Source of the DNA: Pontibacter deserti
Lineage (GTDB): Bacteria > Bacteroidota > Bacteroidia > Cytophagales > Hymenobacteraceae
Direction of reading: 5' to 3'
Assembly (NCBI RefSeq): GCF_023630255.1
Contig: NZ_JALPRS010000003.1
Coordinates: 415,786-479,785 of the forward strand
Length of the DNA stretch: 64,000 nt
Positions 25,034 through 33,557 of this stretch are shown here, in pieces. Every line of letters starts with the position of its first letter. Position 1 is the first letter of the stretch. The position numbers were made by a program, and so were the translations under genes. The notes beneath the pieces were generated by a model, which had not been told where the DNA came from, ran no database searches, and saw only the letters and a list, made by a program, of their open reading frames with translations.

Positions 25034-25432
25034 TCATTGTATCTGCTTTCTTTCCTTCAGCCAGTCGAAAATGAGCTGATCCACGGGAGAAACAAGGCTC
25101 CTATCCCTGTAGGTCAGCCAGATTACTTCTTCTATTTCTCCTGAAGGACTGATCGTTCCCTTGTAACTACTTTTATAACATGTCATCTTTACCTGAATGC
25201 CTTCTGCATGGCTGTCTGCCTGTGCCTGAAACACACCTGCAAATCTTACAGTATCTTCGATCAGCTCTATGTTCAGTTCTTCCTTGATCTCTCTTGCAAG
25301 CGCCTCCATATCGCTCTCTCCGGATTCACGCTTTCCTCCAGGTATATAATACTTTGTCCTACCTCTGCTTCTGGTACTGAGTATCTTTTCATCCTTTATC
25401 TCCAGCCAGGCCAGCTTATCTATAACCTTCAT
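25034..25432 (-). CDS. NUDIX hydrolase
   Basis: 132 residues. The NUDIX box runs through GGKRESGESDMEALAREIKEELNIEL (GX5EX7REUXEEXGU, with N in place of the final G). It would cleave a nucleoside diphosphate linked to another group. The N-terminus LAWLEIKDEKILSTRSRGRTKYYIPGG resembles 8-oxo-dGTP/ADP-ribose type sanitising enzymes, but the substrate cannot be told. First gene of a two-gene operon with 24652-25032. Confidence 0.85.
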   Translation of the reverse strand: MKVIDKLAWLEIKDEKILSTRSRGRTKYYIPGGKRESGESDMEALAREIKEELNIELIEDTVRFAGVFQAQADSHAEGIQVKMTCYKSSYKGTISPSGEIEEVIWLTYRDRSLVSPVDQLIFDWLKERKQIQ

Positions 25433-25494
25433 TTCTTATTGTTATAACAGCACTCAGAGTCTGCGTAAGCTCGCTGAAGCTTAGTAAAACCTTT

Positions 25495-25701
25495 CTATCT
25501 GGTTCTTGTAACAGTGTGATTCCCATAGGTAACATCAAACTGCTCCCCGACTTCCAAGACTGCTATTGCTTCAATCTCTTCAGGGTCGTAACCATTATCA
25601 TCTGAAAAGAAATCTTCAGATACTTCTTCGGTTTTAGGCTCGTAGGAGTTCATGGCATGCTCGTCCCACGCACCCCATTTGCATAAAAATATTTTACTCA
25701 T
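25495..25701 (-). CDS. Small acidic protein of unknown function
   Basis: 68 residues, very acidic in the middle (EEVSEDFFSDDNGYDPEEIEAI) with a short C-terminal strand (FDVTYGNHTVTRTR). No signal peptide. Island genes of this type often include phage or host protein mimics, but nothing specific can be claimed. Confidence 0.5.
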   Translation of the reverse strand: MSKIFLCKWGAWDEHAMNSYEPKTEEVSEDFFSDDNGYDPEEIEAIAVLEVGEQFDVTYGNHTVTRTR

Positions 25702-25788
25702 ACTTATGATCTGGTTAAAAATGAATATGGAATCCGGTAAACGGTATTACTTTATTGATTACTATTATATAAGTTGTAAGTAACATCT

Positions 25789-26004
25789 TTAAAAGTTGTC
25801 GTCAAAATACTCTTCCCCATTGATAAAGAACCTGAGCTGCTGGCCTCTGACAGTCATTTTAAAAGTAGCACAGGCCATAACATAGGCACTTCTTACAGAA
25901 GTGGTTTCTATCGTCAGCTTCTCATATTCAAATGGAGAAATCTCGCCGGTCAGAGGATTGGAGCCTGGTTCCCTGATAATCTCAACTTTGTATTCGTTGA
26001 TCAT
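25789..26004 (-). CDS. Small protein of unknown function, divergent from the Vsr gene
   Basis: 71 residues beginning MINEYKVEIIREPGSNPLTG, predicted alpha-beta, no signal peptide. The divergent gap to vsr is only 47 bases, so its promoter and that of the restriction-like operon must be tightly packed. No family recognised; a control protein for the operon is conceivable by position only. Confidence 0.5.
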   Translation of the reverse strand: MINEYKVEIIREPGSNPLTGEISPFEYEKLTIETTSVRSAYVMACATFKMTVRGQQLRFFINGEEYFDDNF

Positions 26005-26051
26005 CGTTCTTCGTTAAAGACACTAAATTAGTCAATTTAGATTCAGAACCT

Positions 26052-26483
26052 ATGGCAGATGTACATTCTAAGGCTACAAGAAGCTATAACATGTCCAGGA
26101 TCAAAGGCAAGGATACTAAACCGGAAATGGTAGTGCGGAAGTTTCTCCATGCAAAAGGATTACGGTACAGGCTTCATGATAAAAAGCTTCCTGGTAAACC
26201 GGATGTTGTTCTGCCCAAATATAAAACCATAGTCAACATACATGGCTGCTTCTGGCACGGGCATGAAGGCTGCAGATACTATGTTATTCCCAAAACCCGT
26301 ACGGAATGGTGGCAGCATAAAATTAACAGGAACAGGGAACTGGATCAGCAAAATCTTTCCAAATTAATCCAGGAAGGATGGAAAGTTTTAACGATATTTG
26401 AATGTGAGTTAAAGCCGAAAGTTAGGGCTGGTACTTTGGATCGTCTATTAGAACAAATCAGGTTTGAAAATTCCGGTAATTGA
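26052..26483 (+). CDS. vsr: Vsr-type very-short-patch repair endonuclease
   Basis: 143 residues. Signature elements are MSRIKGKDTKPE at the N-terminus and the PGKPD51VVLPKYKTIVNIH64GCFWH69GH core with the metal-binding Asp and catalytic His; Cys66 and Cys74 may bind zinc. In Vsr enzymes this domain nicks 5' of the T in T:G mismatches produced by deamination of 5-methylcytosine. Its 3' end overlaps the methyltransferase gene by 20 bases, matching the usual Vsr-Dcm partnership. First gene of the defence operon. Confidence 0.93.
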   Translation: MADVHSKATRSYNMSRIKGKDTKPEMVVRKFLHAKGLRYRLHDKKLPGKPDVVLPKYKTIVNIHGCFWHGHEGCRYYVIPKTRTEWWQHKINRNRELDQQNLSKLIQEGWKVLTIFECELKPKVRAGTLDRLLEQIRFENSGN

Positions 26484-28095
26484 TATTTTCGCAGGTCCAG
26501 GCGGGCTTGGTGAAGGGTTTAGTGCGTTATTAAATGCTGAAGGTACAAGGGCATTCGACATAGCCTTGTCAGTGGAGAAGGAAGAAGCTGCACATCAGAC
26601 ATTAACCTTAAGAAGTTTCTTCAGGCAGTTTGAGCCTGGTACTGTCCCTGAAGATTATTATAGTTTCGTTAAAGGTGAAATCACTATACAGGAGCTCTAC
26701 AGGAGATGGCCGCAGCAGGCTTCCCTGGCAAAAGAGGAGGCATGGCTGGCTACACTTGGGGATGGCGAAGATGCTGTGCCTTTTGAAGAAGTAGACTCCA
26801 GAATCAAAAACGCGTTAAAAGGGCATAAAAACTGGCTTCTGATTGGGGGGCCTCCGTGTCAGGCCTACTCCATTGTGGGGCGTTCCAGAAGAAAAGACAG
26901 CATACTGGATGAAGAGAAGGATGTCCGGGTAGGGCTTTACCGGCAGTACCTGAGGATTCTGGCTGTACATAACCCTGCTGTTTTTGTGATGGAGAATGTA
27001 AAAGGGTTGCTTTCAGCAAAAACGAAGGAAAGCTCTGTTTTTACCAAAATTCTTAATGATCTGTCAGATCCGGTAAAAATCTTCCCGCAAACCGGCACGG
27101 CTTCCCCTGACTCATCTGTATGCCCGGGGTACCGGATATATTCTCTGGTGGAGGAGCCGGCAAGCTATGATCTGAACTACAACCCTGTTTATAATCAGAA
27201 AAATTTTGTCATTCAGGCTGAAAAATACGGTATACCCCAAACCAGACACCGGGTTATTCTTTTAGGGGTCAGAAAGGACATTAACTTTTACCCCGGAACT
27301 CTGAAGAAGGTGGATGAAGTGGCAATAGCGCAGGTTCTGCATGATCTGCCCGGTTTACGAAGTGGCTTGTCAAAGCAAAAGGATAACCTTGAGGCTTGGA
27401 GAACAGCCATCAGTGGTGTGAATCTGGAATCAGTATTTCCAAATGCAGAAAGTTGTCTAATTGATGAAATTAAGTATCAGGTAAAGAAAATCAGGGAAGC
27501 TGTTGCCGAAACCGGTACAGAATTTCTTCTTTGTGACAAAGCTGAGATCGGATATGAAAAAGAATGGTTCACTGACTCCAGGATTGGGGGAGTATGCAAC
27601 CATTCAGCCAGAGGGCATATGAACAGTGACCTACTGAGATACCTGTTTGTCTCCAGTTTTGCCAGAGTATACCAGAGATCACCTAAGCTGGAGGATTTTC
27701 CTGTTGAGTTGCTTCCGGCGCATAAGAATGTAAAGGAGGGTATTGACGATAAAAAGTTTGCAGACAGATTCCGGGTACAGCTCTGGGATAAACCATCCAA
27801 GACAATTACCAGTCATATCTCCAAAGATGGCCATTACTATATTCATCCTGATCCGGTACAGTGCAGAAGCCTGACTGTGCGGGAAGCCGCGCGCATTCAG
27901 ACTTTTCCAGATAATTATTTTTTCTGCGGTCCGAGAACTTCTCAGTTTATACAGGTCGGCAATGCGGTTCCGCCACTGCTTGCGAATAAAATTGCACGCC
28001 TTGTTTTGCCTGTTTTCAGTAAGCTGGAGAATGAGACAGCACTAAGCACCGGTTCAGATCCGGCAGTTACTTTAAGGGAAACGGTTGGAGTATAG
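26464..28095 (+). CDS. DNA (cytosine-5) methyltransferase
   Basis: 543 residues from a TTG start (26464) inside vsr. Motif I FAGPGGLGEGF, motif IV GGPPCQAYS with catalytic Cys132, motif VI MENV (176-179), motif VIII QTRHRVILLG, and motif X QVGNAVPPLLA. It is longer than a minimal C5-MTase because of an insert between motifs I and IV (about 45-120) and an extended target region. It should methylate host DNA for self-recognition by the downstream system and create the T:G risk repaired by Vsr. The recognition sequence cannot be read. Confidence 0.93.
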   Translation: MKIPVIDIFAGPGGLGEGFSALLNAEGTRAFDIALSVEKEEAAHQTLTLRSFFRQFEPGTVPEDYYSFVKGEITIQELYRRWPQQASLAKEEAWLATLGDGEDAVPFEEVDSRIKNALKGHKNWLLIGGPPCQAYSIVGRSRRKDSILDEEKDVRVGLYRQYLRILAVHNPAVFVMENVKGLLSAKTKESSVFTKILNDLSDPVKIFPQTGTASPDSSVCPGYRIYSLVEEPASYDLNYNPVYNQKNFVIQAEKYGIPQTRHRVILLGVRKDINFYPGTLKKVDEVAIAQVLHDLPGLRSGLSKQKDNLEAWRTAISGVNLESVFPNAESCLIDEIKYQVKKIREAVAETGTEFLLCDKAEIGYEKEWFTDSRIGGVCNHSARGHMNSDLLRYLFVSSFARVYQRSPKLEDFPVELLPAHKNVKEGIDDKKFADRFRVQLWDKPSKTITSHISKDGHYYIHPDPVQCRSLTVREAARIQTFPDNYFFCGPRTSQFIQVGNAVPPLLANKIARLVLPVFSKLENETALSTGSDPAVTLRETVGV

Positions 28096-28235
28096 CACGC
28101 TACACCCTTGGCGTAAAACATAGGGATAATAAAATTTTTGTTAGTATCCACTTTAAACTCATAATTTTTATATATTAGCAGAGCCTAGGACTTGAAGACA
28201 TGCGGGTAGTACTGTTATAGCCCTACAGGCGCTTT

Positions 28236-28256
28236 TGGCTGCATTAATGCAAGCCA
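28236..28256. promoter_or_regulatory. Near-perfect palindrome in the gap between methyltransferase and ATPase genes
   Basis: TGGCTGCATT pairs with AATGCAAGCCA apart from a one-base bulge. It lies in the 207-base gap that splits the operon, about 47 bases before the ATPase start. The position suits an operator or leader structure controlling the nuclease half separately from the modification half. Confidence 0.45.
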
Positions 28257-28302
28257 GTAGCTTGTCTTAAGCCGTAACACAGAACAAACTTACATTTCTT
28301 CA

Positions 28303-29772
28303 ATGCTTGATTATTCTCAGATTGAGACAACACCTGCGGAGCCTGAAGCAGGGTCGATGATAGAGACCTTTCGTGCGATTGGTTACAATCTCGAAACAGC
28401 TATTGCCGATATCATCGACAACTCTATTTCTGCCGGCGCTAAAAATGTCTGGATAGATTTTGAATGGAAAGGTACTTCTACCTGGATTGCGATCAGGGAT
28501 GATGGCAGCGGTATGAACAGTGAGGAGTTAATCAGGGCAATGCGCCCGGGCTCCAGAAACCCGAATGAAACACGTAGCATTCATGATCTTGGCCGTTTCG
28601 GCCTAGGACTTAAAACAGCGTCCTTTTCTCAGTGCAGGAATTTGTGCGTTATTTCTAAAAAGAAGGACTCTTGCCCTGTTTACTGGACTTGGGATTTAGA
28701 TTTCGTAAACCGCTCTGGAAAATGGAATTTAATTAAGTACCTGCCGGATCCATTGTTCGAACTTCAGTTAAAGGATCAGGAATCAGGTACAATTGTTCTG
28801 TGGAATGATATTGACAGACTGGTAGCAGGGCTGACCGAAGATAATAAGGCTTCTTTAGAAAAGTTTCTAAACAGGATGGATCAGGTTAAATATCACCTGG
28901 CCATGACCTTTCACCGCTATATCGGAAATAATAAAATCAGGCTTTGGTTCCAGGGCCGCGAAGTAAAGGCATGGGATCCTTTTCTGATAAATGAGTCTGC
29001 GACACAAAAATTTCCTGAAGAGCCCCTTCAGGGAGCTAAAGTAAAGCTCCGGGGGTATGTACTTCCTCATAAATCCAAACTAACGGAAATCAGTTTTAAA
29101 GAAGCAGAAGGCCCTAATGGCTGGAACGCTCATCAGGGCTTTTATATCTACCGGAATGAGCGTCTTCTCCTGGCAGGTGACTGGCTGGGGATGTTCCGGA
29201 AGGAAGAGCATTTTAAGTTAGCCAGAATCATGATAGACCTGCCAAACAACCTGGATGAAGACTGGCAGATTGATATCAAAAAGTCTGTGGCAAGACCTCC
29301 GTTAAATTTGAGGGAACTGCTGAAAGCTTACGCCAGCAAAGTGCGATCTCAGGCTGTAGAGGTGTACCGTCATAAGGGCAAAGTGCTGCAACGCAAGTAT
29401 GCTTCATTAGAGTTTCATGCGGTCTGGCTTGAAAAAGTCAGGCATGGCAAGAGGTTTTATCACATCAACCGGGATCATCCCCTTATCAAAGATCTCATGC
29501 AGCACCCGCAGGTTAATCCGGCAGCTGTTAATGATATTTTAAGACTTGTGGAAGAAACTGTTCCGGTGCCTCTTATTACTATCAAGGAAAGTGAGCATCC
29601 GGAGCAGCAGGGGCAGCCATACGAAAACACAGACATTAAGCCATTGATAAGAAAGGCAGGCGAATTATATAGTATCCTGACCACGCAGGGCAAGCCCAGA
29701 GAAGAGGCTATCGCAGTTTTACTGACAATCGAACCATTTAACCTATATCCGGAATACATTCAGACGCTATGA
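28303..29772 (+). CDS. MutL/MORC-like GHKL ATPase of a restriction-type system
   Basis: 489 residues. An N-terminal GHKL (HSP90/MutL) ATPase domain shows E31-x-x-IADIIDN40, DDGSG (66-70) and GRFGLGLK (97-104). The C-terminal half has no recognised nuclease motif. MutL-like ATPases associated with Z1 and AIPR genes were described as predicted restriction-modification components related to eukaryotic MORC proteins (Iyer, Abhiman and Aravind, 2008, as I recall it). The stop overlaps the Z1 start by four bases (ATGA). Likely an ATP-driven clamp or switch that couples recognition to cleavage. Confidence 0.85.
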   Translation: MLDYSQIETTPAEPEAGSMIETFRAIGYNLETAIADIIDNSISAGAKNVWIDFEWKGTSTWIAIRDDGSGMNSEELIRAMRPGSRNPNETRSIHDLGRFGLGLKTASFSQCRNLCVISKKKDSCPVYWTWDLDFVNRSGKWNLIKYLPDPLFELQLKDQESGTIVLWNDIDRLVAGLTEDNKASLEKFLNRMDQVKYHLAMTFHRYIGNNKIRLWFQGREVKAWDPFLINESATQKFPEEPLQGAKVKLRGYVLPHKSKLTEISFKEAEGPNGWNAHQGFYIYRNERLLLAGDWLGMFRKEEHFKLARIMIDLPNNLDEDWQIDIKKSVARPPLNLRELLKAYASKVRSQAVEVYRHKGKVLQRKYASLEFHAVWLEKVRHGKRFYHINRDHPLIKDLMQHPQVNPAAVNDILRLVEETVPVPLITIKESEHPEQQGQPYENTDIKPLIRKAGELYSILTTQGKPREEAIAVLLTIEPFNLYPEYIQTL

Positions 29773-32573
29773 TTAAGGAAGCTACACAGATTGCCATAAA
29801 ATTACTCAACCAGCGGGGGTTTATCACACATGCTCCGCAGGCAGATATAGACAACGCTGTTAGGGATGCTGTTAAAATTTTCTCAGGTGTTGATGTAAAT
29901 ACCCTGACCAAAAGTATTGAGGAAAAATTCTACATCTGGCAGGATGACTTTACATCAATCGACCGGAAAAAAACACCCTGGCTTCTGGATAAGAAAGCAG
30001 GTATCACTTGGTCTTTCTGGAACAGGTATGAAGAATATCTGAGAGAAGAAAAAAACATTCCTGCAAATGTAATAGGGCAGGTGCATAAATTAACAGATGC
30101 AACACTGGATAAACTGTTTGATCCGACAAAGAACAGGCCTATGGATAAACGAGGGCTGGTTGTCGGGCAGGTACAGTCAGGTAAAACATCTAATTATACG
30201 GGCCTGATCTGTAAAGCAGCTGATGCCGGTTTTAAGTTTATAATTGTACTGGCCGGTATACACAATAACCTGAGAAGTCAGACCCAGCTTCGTCTGGATG
30301 AGGGTTTTCTTGGATTTGACACGCAGCATCAGCGGGCATTTAACCAGAATAACCTTTGGATAGGCGTAGGACAGATAAATCAGGGGATAGTAGCACATTC
30401 TCTTACTTCCAGTCAGGAAAAAGGGGACTTTACTGCCGGAGCAGCAAATTCGCTGGGACTTAACTTCAATACAAATGAACCTATCGTCGTTGTAGTTAAA
30501 AAAAACACCAAAGTCCTTGAGCGGCTTCTGCAGTGGTTAAACGCACAGTCCATTGAGCTGGAAGATGGTACAAAAGTCATCCGGAACAAATCTCTTCTGC
30601 TTATTGATGATGAGGCTGATAATGCGTCTATCAATACTAACCGGGATAACGATCCTTCAACAAGAATCAATGGTCTCATCCGTAATATCCTTCGCCTTTT
30701 TGAGCGTAGCGGCTATGTCGGGTATACGGCTACTCCGTTTGCCAATATTTTTATTCCTATTACTGAGGATGACCTTTTTCCAAGAGATTTTATTATCAAT
30801 CTTCCTGCGCCTTCCAATTATATTGGTCCGGATAAGGTATTTGGCTTCCGCCCGGTAGAAGATGATGAAGTTTCCAATTCGGTGTTACCTGTAGTAAACA
30901 GGATAAGTGACTACTTTTCATTTCTGCCAGACCGGCACAAGAAGTCGGATCTTCCTGACTGGCGTAGCAAGGAAGATGTTCCGGAAGATATCATAGAAGA
31001 CTTTTATAACAGGGTTCCTGATTCTCTGGTAGAAGCAATCAAGTCTTTTATCATCACCTGTAGTATCAGGCGACTACGCGGACAGGCCATGGCTCATAAT
31101 TCTATGTTGGTCCATATCTCCAGATTTCAAAACTGGCAGAAACTCATCGCAAGAATTACAGAAAAGGTTTTTGACTTCTACCGCAAAGGAATAGAAATGA
31201 ATATTCCCAGCGTGATTGAAGAGTTAAGAGCAACGTTTGAAATAGATAATGCAGAACAGAAGTCTTTTAAAACCAGATCTGAACAGATACTGAGCACAGA
31301 ACTTAGCTCAGTAGACCCTTTCATACAGGTGCATGCGTGGGAAGACGTTCTGGAGCATTTGCATGAAGCAGCAACTAAAATTGTTGTAAGAGAAATCAAC
31401 GGGGGATCAGCAGATACATTAAACTATTTTGATCACCCTAACGGACTTTCTGTAATTGCAATTGGCGGAGATAAACTTTCCCGTGGGTTAACGCTGGAAG
31501 GACTCTCAGTGAGCTATTATCTGCGTGCTTCCAGAATGTACGATACTCTGATGCAAATGGGGCGCTGGTTCGGCTACAGGCCAGGCTACGTGGATTTATG
31601 CCGTCTTTATACAAGCAGAGAGCTAAATGAGTGGTTCTGCCATATTACCCTTGCCTCGGAAGAGCTGCGCAATGAGTTCGATTACATGTCAGATGTAGCC
31701 GGAAGCACACCTGAAAAATTCGCCCTTAAGGTACGTACACACCCCGGAGTACTTCAGATATCGGCTTCCAACAAAATAAGAAGAGCTGTAACAGTAGATA
31801 TATCATGGGCAGGACGTCTTGTGGAATCGTATGAATTTCAGAAAGACCCTGACGTTATTAACTCGAACCTGAAAGCAGCAGAAGCCTTTATTGGGTTATT
31901 ACCAAGCAACCCTATAACTAAAGGAAGTAATTCACTCTGGTATGATGTAGATGCGCAGAAGATAAAGTCTCTTCTACAGAAATTTAAATTGTCCGAGAAC
32001 CTGAAAGCCGCAGATCCGGTAAACCTGCTTCGCTTCATTGATGCTCAGTTGTCAAACGGGGAACTAACCAACTGGCGAGTTGCACTAATGTCAAAAAACA
32101 AAGCTGACAAGATGCATACTATAAATAAGGAAGGATTTAGATTAGATGTGGGGCTGTACTCTAGGAAACAGGATGACAGAATCAACTCTGTTGATACATA
32201 TTACATCATGCGATCCCACATTATAAGCCCTAATCATGAGTTTATCGACTTATCTGAAACAGAAAAGGCATTAGCGATGGAAAGAACTATTCAGTTCTGG
32301 CGAGAAAAAGGAAGAAAGGGTGAACCTACTTACATTAGCGGGGAAATAGTAAGAAATGAATTCCGTGACCCACGGAACCCATTGCTGCTTCTATATTTCC
32401 TGGATCCGAAAGAAGCGGGTCTGGCTCCAGATTCAGATCCGATAGTTGGCTATGCTATCAGCTTTCCCGGTAGCAGGTTCAATGCTTATGTAAACTATGC
32501 CATCCATGAGCAGCTGCTTCCTTTATTTAACATAGATGATAATTTCGAGGAGATGCAGTACGATGAGGATTAA
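29769..32573 (+). CDS. Z1-domain superfamily II helicase-like ATPase
   Basis: 934 residues. Walker A GQVQSGKTS (133-141), Walker B LIDDEAD (278-284), helicase motif III-like GYTATPFANI and a C-terminal lobe with SRGLTLEGLSVSYYLRAS and QMGRWFGYRPGY (the arginine-finger region). The motif set is that of the Z1 family, found in operons with MutL-type ATPases. It presumably translocates on or remodels DNA in the restriction reaction. Starts inside the upstream stop codon, and its end overlaps the next gene by 11 bases. Confidence 0.88.
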   Translation: MIKEATQIAIKLLNQRGFITHAPQADIDNAVRDAVKIFSGVDVNTLTKSIEEKFYIWQDDFTSIDRKKTPWLLDKKAGITWSFWNRYEEYLREEKNIPANVIGQVHKLTDATLDKLFDPTKNRPMDKRGLVVGQVQSGKTSNYTGLICKAADAGFKFIIVLAGIHNNLRSQTQLRLDEGFLGFDTQHQRAFNQNNLWIGVGQINQGIVAHSLTSSQEKGDFTAGAANSLGLNFNTNEPIVVVVKKNTKVLERLLQWLNAQSIELEDGTKVIRNKSLLLIDDEADNASINTNRDNDPSTRINGLIRNILRLFERSGYVGYTATPFANIFIPITEDDLFPRDFIINLPAPSNYIGPDKVFGFRPVEDDEVSNSVLPVVNRISDYFSFLPDRHKKSDLPDWRSKEDVPEDIIEDFYNRVPDSLVEAIKSFIITCSIRRLRGQAMAHNSMLVHISRFQNWQKLIARITEKVFDFYRKGIEMNIPSVIEELRATFEIDNAEQKSFKTRSEQILSTELSSVDPFIQVHAWEDVLEHLHEAATKIVVREINGGSADTLNYFDHPNGLSVIAIGGDKLSRGLTLEGLSVSYYLRASRMYDTLMQMGRWFGYRPGYVDLCRLYTSRELNEWFCHITLASEELRNEFDYMSDVAGSTPEKFALKVRTHPGVLQISASNKIRRAVTVDISWAGRLVESYEFQKDPDVINSNLKAAEAFIGLLPSNPITKGSNSLWYDVDAQKIKSLLQKFKLSENLKAADPVNLLRFIDAQLSNGELTNWRVALMSKNKADKMHTINKEGFRLDVGLYSRKQDDRINSVDTYYIMRSHIISPNHEFIDLSETEKALAMERTIQFWREKGRKGEPTYISGEIVRNEFRDPRNPLLLLYFLDPKEAGLAPDSDPIVGYAISFPGSRFNAYVNYAIHEQLLPLFNIDDNFEEMQYDED

Positions 32574-33555
32574 TCAACTTTGGGCCGAGCTGGCAAAAGT
32601 CAGCAGCTTTACTTCAGGGCTCATGATGAGAAGATATTCCAGTACGGTTCTCCCGGATGTATATGTCGGATTAAGGGCTCCGGAAAAGCACAGATGTCTG
32701 GTGATCAAACTTTCTCATGCTTATACGCCGGATACAAAGCCTTTTAATAATCTGAAAGATATCTCATTTGAAATCGTACCAGATGAGCAGAGTCAGGGTA
32801 AAAATATGTTGCTTATCCTGTTGCTGAATAACGAACACAGGGATGTTTTTTCTACATTATGTGAAGACTTGATTCAGGAAATCCGCAATGTCGGGGAGGA
32901 ACGGGCCTTGGTAAGGAAACTTACGAACAGGTATGAGAAGTGGAAAGCTCTTTTTGATAAGGCTAAGTCCACCGGATTAAACGCAGAACAGCAGCAGGGA
33001 TTATATGGGGAGCTCTTCTTTCTCCGCAAATGGATTAGCTATGCCCCAGACAGACAGAAATGCATCCGAGCATGGCTGGGGCCTGAAAAAGCAGTCAGAG
33101 ATTTTCAGGATGGAAGCTGGGCAGTAGAAGTTAAAACAACAAGAGGGAATAACCATCAGCTGATTACCATAAACAGTGAAAGGCAGCTTGATACAACGGG
33201 GCTGGATCAACTGTACCTGTTTCATCTTTCTCTTGATGTGAGACAGTCTTCCGGGGAAAGTCTGAATGATATGGTTGAATCTGTTGCAGCTGCATTAAGG
33301 GATGATGTAATAGCCTATCATCTTTTTCAGGTCAAGCTACTGGAAGCTGGATACTTTGCAGTACATCAGCCATTATATTCATCAACAGGTTACCATATCC
33401 GGGAAGATAACATCTACCACATAAGGGATGAATTTCCGAGAATAGAAGAACATGATATAAGAAAAGGAGTCGGTGGAGTGAAATACACTATTTCGATATC
33501 AGACCACACGTCCTATATAGCAGATGAGAATTTAGTAATACAGCACCTGAACTAG
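32563..33555 (+). CDS. PD-(D/E)XK motif protein (DUF4420 type)
   Basis: 330 residues from ATG 32563 (nine extra residues are possible upstream). The nuclease core is E in GLYGELFFLRKW, D in AVRDFQDGSWAVEVKTT and the E-x-K pair (VEVKT), followed by a Gln/His-containing helix. This matches the PD-(D/E)XK motif family found between Z1 and AIPR genes. It is the best candidate for the DNA-cleaving subunit. Overlaps Z1 by 11 bases and is followed by AIPR after two bases. Confidence 0.85.
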   Translation: MRINQLWAELAKVSSFTSGLMMRRYSSTVLPDVYVGLRAPEKHRCLVIKLSHAYTPDTKPFNNLKDISFEIVPDEQSQGKNMLLILLLNNEHRDVFSTLCEDLIQEIRNVGEERALVRKLTNRYEKWKALFDKAKSTGLNAEQQQGLYGELFFLRKWISYAPDRQKCIRAWLGPEKAVRDFQDGSWAVEVKTTRGNNHQLITINSERQLDTTGLDQLYLFHLSLDVRQSSGESLNDMVESVAAALRDDVIAYHLFQVKLLEAGYFAVHQPLYSSTGYHIREDNIYHIRDEFPRIEEHDIRKGVGGVKYTISISDHTSYIADENLVIQHLN

Positions 33556-33557
33556 CT

